Assembly (NCBI GenBank): GCA_039024375.1
Contig: JBCCQK010000273.1
Coordinates: 1-10,701 of the forward strand
Source: JAFMDF01 sp039024375
Lineage (GTDB): Bacteria; Bacteroidota; Bacteroidia; Chitinophagales; Saprospiraceae
Direction of reading: 5' to 3'
Length of the DNA stretch: 10,701 nt
The translations under genes and the position numbers were made by a program. The notes under the pieces were generated by a model. That model was not told the origin of the DNA. It made no database searches and saw nothing but the letters and a program-made list of their open reading frames with translations. Shown one piece after another: positions 1 to 6,391 of the stretch (position 1 is the first letter of the stretch; every line of letters starts with the position of its first letter).

Positions 1-60
1 AAAAAACTTTATGGACTCTATGAGCTGTATGGACTTTATGGTAAAAAGAGTGCTAAGTAG
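1..60 (+). CDS. C-terminal tail of an upstream gene (partial, tentative)
   Basis: Frame 1 is open from the first base and ends at TAG (58-60). It reads KKLYGLYELYGLYGKKSAK, a low-complexity tail in which Leu-Tyr-Gly/Glu is repeated four times and flanked by lysines. Only 19 residues are visible, so no family can be assigned. From memory, similar 9-nt TATGGA-type repeats can lie at or just beyond the ends of small four-helix-bundle (S23-type) genes in Bacteroidota, but nothing here proves that. The alternative is that this is a non-coding minisatellite that happens to be open in one frame. A real gene would need a coding body upstream of the window. Confidence 0.35.
   Translation, partial: KKLYGLYELYGLYGKKSAK
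7..42 (+). repeat. Four-copy 9-nt tandem repeat (CTNTATGRN)
   Basis: Four consecutive 9-nt units, CTTTATGGA, CTCTATGAG, CTGTATGGA and CTTTATGGT, lie head to tail. Because 9 is a multiple of three, the frame is kept and each unit codes Leu-Tyr-Gly or Leu-Tyr-Glu. The array may extend only slightly beyond the window, since the six bases before it are all A. Confidence 0.75.
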
Positions 61-150
61 TTACCATTTATGAAACGAAAATACTCGGCAAGTAGCACAT
101 TTTTTCGATATTTGCGGCCTGTAAGCATTACTTCCTAAAACAAAAAATAG

Positions 151-1275
151 ATGAGCCAAAAGGTCGTTATCAGCGGTTCTGGATTGTGGAAACCAGCACA
201 CACGATTTCTAACGAAGAATTAGTCGAGAGTTATAACAGATATGCCGACAAATACAACCAAGACAATGAGTCGGCTATTCAATCGGGAGCGTTGGTGGCT
301 AAAACCCATTCTTCTGCGCAATTTATCGAAAAAGCATCGGGCATCAAAAGTCGCTATATCTACGTTAAAGATGGTGCATTAGACATTGACCGCATGATGC
401 CCAATATTCCCAAAAGACAGGACGAGGCACTATCTGACCAAGCAGAAATAGCGCTACACGCCGCTAAATTAGCCATGAAATCTGCTAATAAGTCGCCTCG
501 GGATATTGACGCAGTGATTGTTGCTTGTGCCTACACGCAGCGTTCCTATCCTGCTATCGCCATTGAAGTACAAGGGGCTTTGGGGATTGAAGGCTTCGGA
601 TTTGATATGCTGGTAGCCTGTTCGGCGGCCACATTTGGCTTGCATCGGGCCTACGAAATGATAAGGTCAGAAACGGCGAGTTGTGTTTTAGTTATTAACC
701 CTGAGTTAACTTCTCCACAGGTCAATTATAAAGACCGAGATAGTCATTTTATTTTTGGCGATGTTTCCGTAGCCACCATTTTGGAAAAAGAAACAACTTG
801 TACGAGTAGTCACGCTTACGAAATACTGAGTACCAAGGCATTGACGCACTTTTCGAATAATATTCGCTCCAATTTTGGCTACGTTTTAAATGCTAATAAC
901 GCCAATCCCTTGTCGGCCGACCAATATTTTCATCAACAAGGTAGAAAAGTATTTAAAGAAGTTTGCCCAATGGCGGCCAAGCATATTCAAACCCATATCA
1001 AAAAACTCGGTCTGTCTGCCGAACATATTAAAAGATGGTGGTTGCATCAAGCCAATATCAATATGAACAAGTTGATTTGCAAACTACTACTCGATAGAAT
1101 ACCAAGTCAAGAAGAAGCCCCCATTGTGCTGGATGAGTTTGCCAATACGGCGTCGGCGGGTTCTTTGATTGCTTTTAATTTATATAATGAGGATTTGAAA
1201 AGTGGGGACTACGGTCTGATTTGCTCTTTCGGTGCGGGTTATTCGATTGGTAGTTTGGTGGTGAGAAAGCTTTAG
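151..1275 (+). CDS. Beta-ketoacyl-ACP synthase III family protein (long, PA3286-like type)
   Basis: A 374-residue thiolase-fold condensing enzyme of the FabH/KAS III family. The catalytic triad is visible: Cys157 in DMLVACSAATFG, His299 in WWLHQANINM and Asn332 in EFANTASAGS. The chain is about 50 residues longer than housekeeping FabH (roughly 320). The extra length and the WWLHQANINMN segment resemble the PA3286-type enzymes that condense medium-chain acyl-CoA with malonyl-ACP, and also the DarB ketosynthases of aryl-polyene/dialkylresorcinol clusters. No DarA or other pigment genes are nearby, so a fatty-acid shunt role is the better guess. Substrate cannot be read from sequence. The ATG at 151 is preceded by an A-rich stretch without a Shine-Dalgarno sequence. 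The gene stands alone on the plus strand, and its stop overlaps the stop of convergent selO. Confidence 0.88.
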   Translation: MSQKVVISGSGLWKPAHTISNEELVESYNRYADKYNQDNESAIQSGALVAKTHSSAQFIEKASGIKSRYIYVKDGALDIDRMMPNIPKRQDEALSDQAEIALHAAKLAMKSANKSPRDIDAVIVACAYTQRSYPAIAIEVQGALGIEGFGFDMLVACSAATFGLHRAYEMIRSETASCVLVINPELTSPQVNYKDRDSHFIFGDVSVATILEKETTCTSSHAYEILSTKALTHFSNNIRSNFGYVLNANNANPLSADQYFHQQGRKVFKEVCPMAAKHIQTHIKKLGLSAEHIKRWWLHQANINMNKLICKLLLDRIPSQEEAPIVLDEFANTASAGSLIAFNLYNEDLKSGDYGLICSFGAGYSIGSLVVRKL

Positions 1276-2855
1276 GAGCTACACGACAGCATCGAACACC
1301 CCACTTTATGCCTTGCCCATTCGGGGCGTTTGGCGAACCATTTTTCCATATCGGGCTGTTCGGCGTAGGGCTGCTTTAATAGTTGAAATAATTCGTCAAT
1401 CAATTCGTATTTGCCTTCGTCAGCATCGTCGATGGCCATTTGTGCCATATAATTTCTTAAAACATATTTCGGGTTGACGGCGTTCATTTTCACCTTCCTT
1501 TCCGAGTCGCTCCATGTCTCCAATTGCAACCTTCTTTGATAATTTTTGAACCAATTTTGCCAATAGGTGCGAACCGAATCGGTTAATTCTTCTGGTTTGT
1601 AAAAAGAGGCGTAAACAAGTTGTAAAAAGTCGTCATCAATCAAGGTTTCTTTTTGGAAATCAGCTAAATTTCTAAAAAAAATAGTCATGTCGGTCTCCGT
1701 CAAATGCAACGCTTCTTCCAATTGCTGAATTAGTTGTTCATCTTCTTCAAAATCTTTTTCCAAACCCAGTTTTTGCTGCATCATTTGGCGATACGCTACT
1801 ACATAATTGGACTTGAATTGTTTTAAAATAGTTTCCAGAGGCGCCACTTCCTCGATAAGTGGATAAAGTGCGTTAGCCAGCTTAAGCAAATTCCAAAGGC
1901 TCACATCGGGTTGATTTTCAAAACGATAGCGTTTTTGATGACGGTCAGTGGTATTGGGAGTCCAACCGTGTTCGTAGCCTTCTAGCCAACCGTAAGGACC
2001 ATAGTCAATAGTTAATCCCAAAATGGAAAAATTGTCCGTATTCATCACCCCGTGCACAAAACCAACTCGCTGCCAGTGGACAACCATTTTTAAGGTTTTT
2101 TCGGCTATTTTTTTGAAAAAAGCTAGATAGGCCTCCTTCGATGGCTGTCCTAAATGTGAGTAAAAGTGCTTAATGGTATAATCCACTAATTTCCTAAGGT
2201 TGGTGTAATCTTTCCGAGCAGCAAATATCTCAAAATTACCAAAACGAATGAAACTGGGAGCTACTCGACAAACAATGGCTCCTTTTTCATAAGCCGCATT
2301 TCCGTCGTACAGCATATCTCGCAGCACTTGGTCCCCCGTCAAGGCCAACGACAAGGCCCTCGTGGTTGGAACGCCCAAATGGTACATCGCTTCGCTGCAC
2401 AAATATTCCCGAATCGAAGAACGCAAAACGGCTAATCCGTCGGCACGACGAGAATAGGGAGTAGGCCCCGCGCCTTTTAATTGTAAGGCCCAATTTTTCC
2501 CTTGATACTGGACTTCGGCCAAGTTGATGGCTCGGCCATCGCCCAATTGCCCCGCCCAGTTACCGAATTGGTGCCCCCCGTAGCACATGGCATAAGGGCG
2601 ACTTCCCTCCAACAGGGCATTACCCGTAAAAATTTTTAGAAAATGGTCACTCGTTACTGCTTCTTGGTTAAGTCCAATCAACGCTGCGACTTCCATGGAA
2701 TAATGCAATAGAGTAGGGGCGGCCGTTTTGATGGGCGTAACGTAGGAAAAGCAGGCACCTTCGACTTGTCTTGGTCGATTTTCGGTGCTTTCATCGGCGG
2801 GCAGTTCCGTTCGAAAAGTATCTTTAAGCGTTAATTGTAAGTCAACTGGCAGCAT
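1272..2855 (-). CDS. selO: Protein adenylyltransferase SelO (YdiU/UPF0061 family)
   Basis: A 527-residue SelO pseudokinase, full length for bacterial members. These enzymes bind ATP in a flipped orientation and transfer AMP to Ser/Thr/Tyr of target proteins, with links to redox homeostasis; UMPylation has also been reported for the E. coli protein. Visible signatures are GGHQFGNWAGQLGDGRA (93-109), LKGAGPTPYSRR with Lys127, Glu150 in REYLCSEA, and the active-site segment VHGVMNTDNFSILGLTIDYG with Asp274, Asn275 and Asp284. The spacing equals the D252/N253/D262 set I recall for the Pseudomonas enzyme. NPKYVLRNYMAQ (461-472) is the C-terminal family motif. The protein ends Cys-Ser-Ser: that Cys, third from the end, occupies the place of selenocysteine in animal SelO. 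The start ATG at 2853-2855 gives the expected N-terminus. The gene is monocistronic as far as visible. Confidence 0.96.
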   Translation of the reverse strand: MLPVDLQLTLKDTFRTELPADESTENRPRQVEGACFSYVTPIKTAAPTLLHYSMEVAALIGLNQEAVTSDHFLKIFTGNALLEGSRPYAMCYGGHQFGNWAGQLGDGRAINLAEVQYQGKNWALQLKGAGPTPYSRRADGLAVLRSSIREYLCSEAMYHLGVPTTRALSLALTGDQVLRDMLYDGNAAYEKGAIVCRVAPSFIRFGNFEIFAARKDYTNLRKLVDYTIKHFYSHLGQPSKEAYLAFFKKIAEKTLKMVVHWQRVGFVHGVMNTDNFSILGLTIDYGPYGWLEGYEHGWTPNTTDRHQKRYRFENQPDVSLWNLLKLANALYPLIEEVAPLETILKQFKSNYVVAYRQMMQQKLGLEKDFEEDEQLIQQLEEALHLTETDMTIFFRNLADFQKETLIDDDFLQLVYASFYKPEELTDSVRTYWQNWFKNYQRRLQLETWSDSERKVKMNAVNPKYVLRNYMAQMAIDDADEGKYELIDELFQLLKQPYAEQPDMEKWFAKRPEWARHKVGCSMLSCSS

Positions 2856-2856
2856 A

Positions 2857-2990
2857 TGTCAATTATCAATTTGCAATGAACAATTATCAAGGAGCAGTAC
2901 AGTGTGCAAGTTAACTACGCCTCACCTTTATCTGCACTTTCTAAAATGTCAATTTGTAAAGTATTGTTCATTGTACATTGATAATTGCCA
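2857..2990. repeat. Long imperfect inverted repeat between zinc-ribbon gene and selO
   Basis: The arms 2857-2883 and 2964-2990 are 27 nt each and complementary at 24 positions; the core 24 nt match at 22. They enclose 80 bp. CAATTATCAA occurs twice in the left half (2860-2869 and 2881-2890). The element fills nearly the whole 147-bp gap between the two minus-strand genes and begins one base upstream of the selO start codon. It contains no coding sequence. It could be a miniature inverted-repeat element or an RNA hairpin in the selO leader; no target-site duplication is evident. Confidence 0.65.
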
Positions 2991-3002
2991 ATTGTATCTG
3001 GT

Positions 3003-3794
3003 TTACCCGCCAATGACTATCTGAAGAGGTGGTGGTGGGATTTCCGATTCGGGGACGTGACGGTCGATAATACCCAAATGATTTTCTATTTCCTGTTCCA
3101 AATATTTTGCTTTAGCCCGTTCGTTAAGCATGCCGATGAGTTTGACGTGTTTTTGCCCTTCAAGTTTATTGATGATGGCGTAAAGTGAAAAATGTTTCCC
3201 ATCTCCATAGGGTTTTACGTACAATTGGTCAATCTCGTTGACCGCAAAACTTTTGTCTTTAGAAAAATTGTTCGGACGAAATCGAATGTCTAGATTATAG
3301 CTGTTAATGGTAATATCAATTTCGTCCTTCTGTCGTTTGGTAACTTCCAGTATGGATAATCCAAATAGGGCGGCGCTTACGATTGGCCACATCATTCCAA
3401 TTTTTCCTTTGTAAAATAAAATTAAAAAGAGCGGAACGGCAAAAGTGAAAATGATAATACCCGCTAGACCAATAGACCCCGTGTAGGGTTTTTTGATTTT
3501 AAAATCCAGTTCGTCTTGGAATTCAAATTTGTCAATACCCACTGGCTTTTGGACAATAGATTTAGGCGACTGTTGAAGCGCGGCAACGGCGTCGGCAATG
3601 GGAAATACCGCATTACACGCTTGACACTTGCCTAATTTATCGGGTAAACTCAGATTAGCCGCTGATACCTCCGTATCACAAGCAGGGCAATTTATTTTTA
3701 TGAATGCCTTCTGTGGGGTGGACTTGGGTGGATTCAAATCCATTTTGTGGGCCCCGAATTCTAGTTTATGTTTTGGTTTGTATTCGCCAGTCAT
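3003..3794 (-). CDS. Zinc-ribbon, two-helix membrane protein of unknown function
   Basis: I do not recognise a named family. The 263-residue protein has an N-terminal zinc ribbon, CPAC (Cys36, Cys39) and CQAC (Cys57, Cys60), separated by 17 residues. Next come a charged linker (about 75-102), two adjacent hydrophobic segments (about 105-128 and 132-149) joined by a short KGKIG turn, and a soluble C-terminal domain rich in beta-strand-like segments. That domain ends with the amphipathic helix KAKYLEQEIENHLGI and a proline-rich tail. The pattern of two helices, a beta-rich domain and a final helix resembles small bacterial PH-like membrane proteins, which is inference only. The hairpin topology should place ribbon and C-domain on the same side, presumably the cytoplasm. 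The start may be Met1 or Met18; Met18 lies closer to the ribbon, and neither has a clear Shine-Dalgarno sequence. Confidence 0.75.
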   Translation of the reverse strand: MTGEYKPKHKLEFGAHKMDLNPPKSTPQKAFIKINCPACDTEVSAANLSLPDKLGKCQACNAVFPIADAVAALQQSPKSIVQKPVGIDKFEFQDELDFKIKKPYTGSIGLAGIIIFTFAVPLFLILFYKGKIGMMWPIVSAALFGLSILEVTKRQKDEIDITINSYNLDIRFRPNNFSKDKSFAVNEIDQLYVKPYGDGKHFSLYAIINKLEGQKHVKLIGMLNERAKAKYLEQEIENHLGIIDRHVPESEIPPPPLQIVIGG

Positions 3795-3839
3795 GAGCAG
3801 GTGTTGAAAACATGGTCGTTAACTAATATTTAGGTTTCT

Positions 3840-3864
3840 AATTTTACATTTTGACTTTCCCTAG
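3840..3864 (+). repeat. Dispersed intergenic repeat, copy A
   Basis: This copy carries AATTTTACATTTTGACTTT (3840-3858) followed by CCCTAG. The same 19 bases recur exactly at 7542-7560, and a shorter copy with CCCTAG lies at 3972-3992. It sits about 45 bp upstream of the minus-strand zinc-ribbon gene. No function is known to me. Confidence 0.6.
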
Positions 3865-3939
3865 AACAGTTAAAAAATAAATTTATCATTTCAAAAATTT
3901 TAACTTATCGATGGTCAATACTTGTAAATTTTGGACCAG

Positions 3940-3960
3940 CCCGCACAGCAGTCTGGCGGG
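3940..3960 (-). other. GC-rich stem-loop downstream of the CoA racemase gene
   Basis: CCCGC (3940-3944) pairs with GCGGG (3956-3960). CAG/CTG extend the stem inward around a CAGT loop, with one bulged A at 3945. It is the only GC-rich island in a very AT-rich gap and lies 28 bp past the minus-strand stop codon at 3989. It may end or stabilise that transcript. The bases that follow on the minus strand are not a clean U-run, so it is not a canonical intrinsic terminator. A REP-like dispersed element is the alternative. Confidence 0.5.
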
Positions 3961-3971
3961 TTTGTAATTTT

Positions 3972-3992
3972 AAATTTTACATTTTCCCCTAG
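3972..3992 (+). repeat. Dispersed intergenic repeat, copy B (short)
   Basis: AAATTTTACATTTT (3972-3985) is followed by CCCCTAG. It matches copy A at 3840-3864 except that the GACTTT block is missing. The CTAG at its right edge includes the stop codon of the minus-strand racemase gene, so the repeat abuts the coding end exactly. Confidence 0.5.
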
Positions 3993-5077
3993 TCAACTCC
4001 CCAATCTTTCAAAACCGCTTCCGTGTCTTCTCCCGCCGCTCGCGAACCAAACTGAACTTCACTGGCCGTTCGGCTAAATTTAGGAGCGGGAGCGGGTTGC
4101 GTCATGCCGTCCACTTGGATGTAGGCCTTCCTTGCGACATTGTGCGGATGGCTGGGGGCCTCCAAAAAATCCAAAACGGGCGCAAAGCAAACGTCCGTTC
4201 CTTCCATTAGGTCACACCATTCTTTTTGCGTCTTTGTTTTAAAAATAGCCGTCAATTCTTGTTTCCTAATTGGCCAAGCTTTGGAGTTCATCTGGTGACC
4301 AAAGGTCGATTTATCCAACTCCGCTTTTTCCATCAAAAGAGCATAAAATTGCGGTTCGATGGAGCCAATAGAAACGTATTTGCCCTCTTTCGTTTCGTAC
4401 GTATCGTAAAAGTGGGCGCCCGAATCCAGTAGATTGCTCCCTCGATTAAGGGACCACATACCCATGGCGTGAAGCGAATAAAACATCGCCATTAGGTTCG
4501 CCGACCCTTCGGTCATCGCCGCATCTACTACCTGACCCTTCCCCGAATTTTTCACCTCCAATAAGGCCGCTAAAATGCCCATGACTAAAAACATGGTTCC
4601 GCCACCGTAGTCGCCCACTAAATTCAAGGGCGGAACGGGATTTTCCCCTTTCCTGCCGATGGCGTGCAGTGCGCCCGTTAGCGAGATGTAATTGATATCG
4701 TGGCCTGCCGCTTGCGCCAAAGGCCCCGTTTGCCCCCAACCCGTCATACGGCCGTAGATTAACTTAGGATTTTTGGATAAACAAACGTCAGGGCCCAAAC
4801 CTAATCTTTCCATTACTCCGGGACGAAAGCCTTCAAATAGAACATCCGCTTGAGCCACCATTTTCAATAGTGTCTCGATGCCTTCTTCCGTTTTCAAATT
4901 TAGCGCAATTGACCGCTTTCCCCGACGACTGCAATCGGGCAATCGTCTTTTATGTGGGTCTGCTCGACGTTCGACAGAAATCACTTCGGCTCCCATATCC
5001 GCAAGTAACATTCCTGCGAAGGGGCCAGGGCCAATCCCCGCCATTTCGATAACTTTAATTCCTTTTAGTGGTCCCAT
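3989..5077 (-). CDS. Alpha-methylacyl-CoA racemase (CaiB/BaiF CoA-transferase family III)
   Basis: A 362-residue member of the family III CoA-transferase fold, clearly on the racemase side. AGHDINY carries His126 and Asp127, LVGDYGGG carries Asp156 and GSIEPQFY carries Glu241. These four residues and even their numbering match the catalytic set I recall for Mycobacterium tuberculosis MCR, and GENPVPPLNL and MLLADMGAEVI also read like human AMACR. Such enzymes interconvert (2R)- and (2S)-methylacyl-CoA so that branched acyl chains can enter beta-oxidation; in bacteria the true substrate is often unknown. The ATG at 5075-5077 is the only start codon after an in-frame stop. An AGGAGG at 5104-5109 (minus strand) lies 26 nt away, too far to serve this start directly. 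It is the second gene of a unit with the lipoprotein gene, 30 bp downstream of it. Confidence 0.93.
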   Translation of the reverse strand: MGPLKGIKVIEMAGIGPGPFAGMLLADMGAEVISVERRADPHKRRLPDCSRRGKRSIALNLKTEEGIETLLKMVAQADVLFEGFRPGVMERLGLGPDVCLSKNPKLIYGRMTGWGQTGPLAQAAGHDINYISLTGALHAIGRKGENPVPPLNLVGDYGGGTMFLVMGILAALLEVKNSGKGQVVDAAMTEGSANLMAMFYSLHAMGMWSLNRGSNLLDSGAHFYDTYETKEGKYVSIGSIEPQFYALLMEKAELDKSTFGHQMNSKAWPIRKQELTAIFKTKTQKEWCDLMEGTDVCFAPVLDFLEAPSHPHNVARKAYIQVDGMTQPAPAPKFSRTASEVQFGSRAAGEDTEAVLKDWGVD

Positions 5078-5107
5078 TACAAGTTTAGTTTTAGTGTTTC
5101 TTTCCTC

Positions 5108-6163
5108 CTAACTTTTCCCCCGTAGCTGCTCTTCTACCAATTGGCGCTCATAAATCCGTTGGTCAATCGTATTAACATAGTTCTTGGCCTTTTTGTTATT
5201 AAATTCAACGTACGCCCGCTGCGCCCAATCTTTGGCTACCTGCAATTTCCCCAAACATTCGTTGGCCACGGCAATATTATAAGCTGCCTTTCCTCTCGTC
5301 TCCTCGTTGCTACTCGATTGAACGATGTGTGTCCAAACCTTTGCGGCCCCTCGCCAGTCTTTCGTCTTGGCCATTCGCACCGCTCTTTCCATATCATTCT
5401 GTTCGGCCCCTTTGACGGTTTGGTAATAGCTTCGATTGACGGAAACCCAAGTTGGGGCGATGCGTTCTCCGTATAATTGACCCGCAATAAAACTTATTTC
5501 TCGTCCCATCTGGAAGGGGTCGGGTAGGTTAGCTCTCGCTTTTTCTTCGGTTGCGCCTTCCGCATTGCCACCATCTTCATCTCTAGTGGTAAATTCGTCC
5601 AGAATCGTTCCCGTTTTTGGGTCGTACAGTCGCCAGCCCATCTTTATGGCCATATCCATATCGTCCCGAAAATAAGTTTCGGTGTATTCTTCGCCGTCTT
5701 TGTTTTTGCGTTTACGTTCTCTTTCCTGAGTCTCTACAACCAAATCCGAATCATACATTTCTATGGCAAGAACGGCATCCGCGTTAAATTCTTCGCAAAG
5801 GGCCTTCACTTCGTACCAATTCATGGGTTCAATCAATCGTAGGCTAGCATTAGCGCCCGTTTTTTGATAGCCCGAATGAACGACTTTAAATCTCGGCGTT
5901 CGAGTCAAGGCTTCCGTAAGGCCATTTAGGGCTTGGATGCGCCCTTCCTTGTCTTGACCAATCTCTTCTCCCGAAAAGGCACCTTCCAAGAAACTGAGAA
6001 AACCTTTTGCGGGCTTGCTGCGGTCAATCGTTACGATGGTTTCAATATGTTCGGGAATGAAAATCTCGGCGGGTTGCAGTACTTCAATGCTTGTAGAGGT
6101 AGATTTACAGGCTAAGCCGAATAGCGATAAAAAAATAATCAAATGGGTAATCGTTCGAAACAT
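5108..6163 (-). CDS. DUF6340-type lipoprotein with C-terminal TPR-like helices
   Basis: A 351-residue predicted lipoprotein. The N-terminus has a short hydrophobic signal ending FGLAC, with Cys19 as the lipidation site; the lipobox is relaxed, as is usual in Bacteroidota. The mature part opens with a segment, LQPAEIFIPEHIETIVTIDR (29-48), that resembles the start of DUF6340 proteins from this phylum. A Rossmann-like strand NADAVLAIEMYDSD (127-140) follows, then a charged stretch (145-170). The C-terminus (about 255-325) has two TPR-like helical pairs, with NDMERAVRMAKTKDWRGAAK and KAAYNIAVANECLGK. The function of the family is unknown to me; an envelope scaffold or assembly role is inference. 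It is the first gene of a unit with the racemase. The family name is from memory and moderately certain; the lipoprotein call is firm. Confidence 0.75.
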   Translation of the reverse strand: MFRTITHLIIFLSLFGLACKSTSTSIEVLQPAEIFIPEHIETIVTIDRSKPAKGFLSFLEGAFSGEEIGQDKEGRIQALNGLTEALTRTPRFKVVHSGYQKTGANASLRLIEPMNWYEVKALCEEFNADAVLAIEMYDSDLVVETQERERKRKNKDGEEYTETYFRDDMDMAIKMGWRLYDPKTGTILDEFTTRDEDGGNAEGATEEKARANLPDPFQMGREISFIAGQLYGERIAPTWVSVNRSYYQTVKGAEQNDMERAVRMAKTKDWRGAAKVWTHIVQSSSNEETRGKAAYNIAVANECLGKLQVAKDWAQRAYVEFNNKKAKNYVNTIDQRIYERQLVEEQLRGKS

Positions 6164-6200
6164 TTTTTAGTGGATTTTGATTTTTGAAGTTTTTCAAAAT

Positions 6201-6208
6201 CAAATGTA
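6201..6208 (-). promoter_or_regulatory. Possible -7 element for the lipoprotein/racemase unit
   Basis: On the minus strand these bases read TACATTTG, a full match to the Bacteroidota -7 consensus TAnnTTTG, 38 bp upstream of the lipoprotein start. No TTG sits 19-20 bp further upstream, so the promoter is only half supported. An AT-rich hairpin (6177-6203: TTGATTTTTGAA/TTCAAAATCAA with one bulge) overlaps its downstream edge and would fall in the 5' leader. Confidence 0.35.
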
Positions 6209-6338
6209 GGCAACCTCTTGAACATAAAAAACTAAGGATGTTTTAATATTTTCGAGCAATTGCTAAAATGTGCAAATTTTTGTAAAATAGACGTTGAAAT
6301 TGTCCCAATGAAAACGCTTCGAGGAGTTTTGTGCTTGA

Positions 6339-6369
6339 CATATCGAATATTTTGAAAATATCCGATATG
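6339..6369. promoter_or_regulatory. 31-bp near-perfect palindrome, likely operator
   Basis: The arms CATATCGAATATTTT (6339-6353) and AAAATATCCGATATG (6355-6369) are complementary at 14 of 15 positions around a single central G. The element ends 22 bp before the ATG of the beta-barrel gene and lies in the divergent gap with the lipoprotein gene. TTGACA (6335-6340) overlaps its left edge, though no good -10 or TAnnTTTG follows. Its position suggests a binding site for a dimeric regulator of the barrel gene, or an RNA hairpin near the translation start. Confidence 0.6.
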
Positions 6370-6391
6370 TTGCATCAAAAAATTTTATTAA

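Noticed and set aside
107..114. GATATTTG as a promoter for the ketoacyl synthase gene
   Set aside because: One mismatch to TAnnTTTG and no TTG 19-20 bp upstream, so support is too thin.
151..1275. Aryl-polyene/flexirubin-type biosynthetic cluster around the ketosynthase
   Set aside because: No DarA, acyl carrier, aromatic lyase or other pathway genes lie in the window.
2785..3188. Two short plus-strand open frames overlapping the selO start and the zinc-ribbon gene end
   Set aside because: They run antisense through well-supported genes and the inverted repeat, and have no recognisable motifs.
4226..5111. Several open frames opposite to or out of frame with the racemase gene
   Set aside because: Their residues mirror the racemase codons; the racemase reading has full catalytic motifs.
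6335..6354. TTGACA as a conventional -35 box for the beta-barrel gene
   Set aside because: No matching -10 or TAnnTTTG at proper spacing, and it overlaps the palindrome; Bacteroidota promoters rarely use this form.
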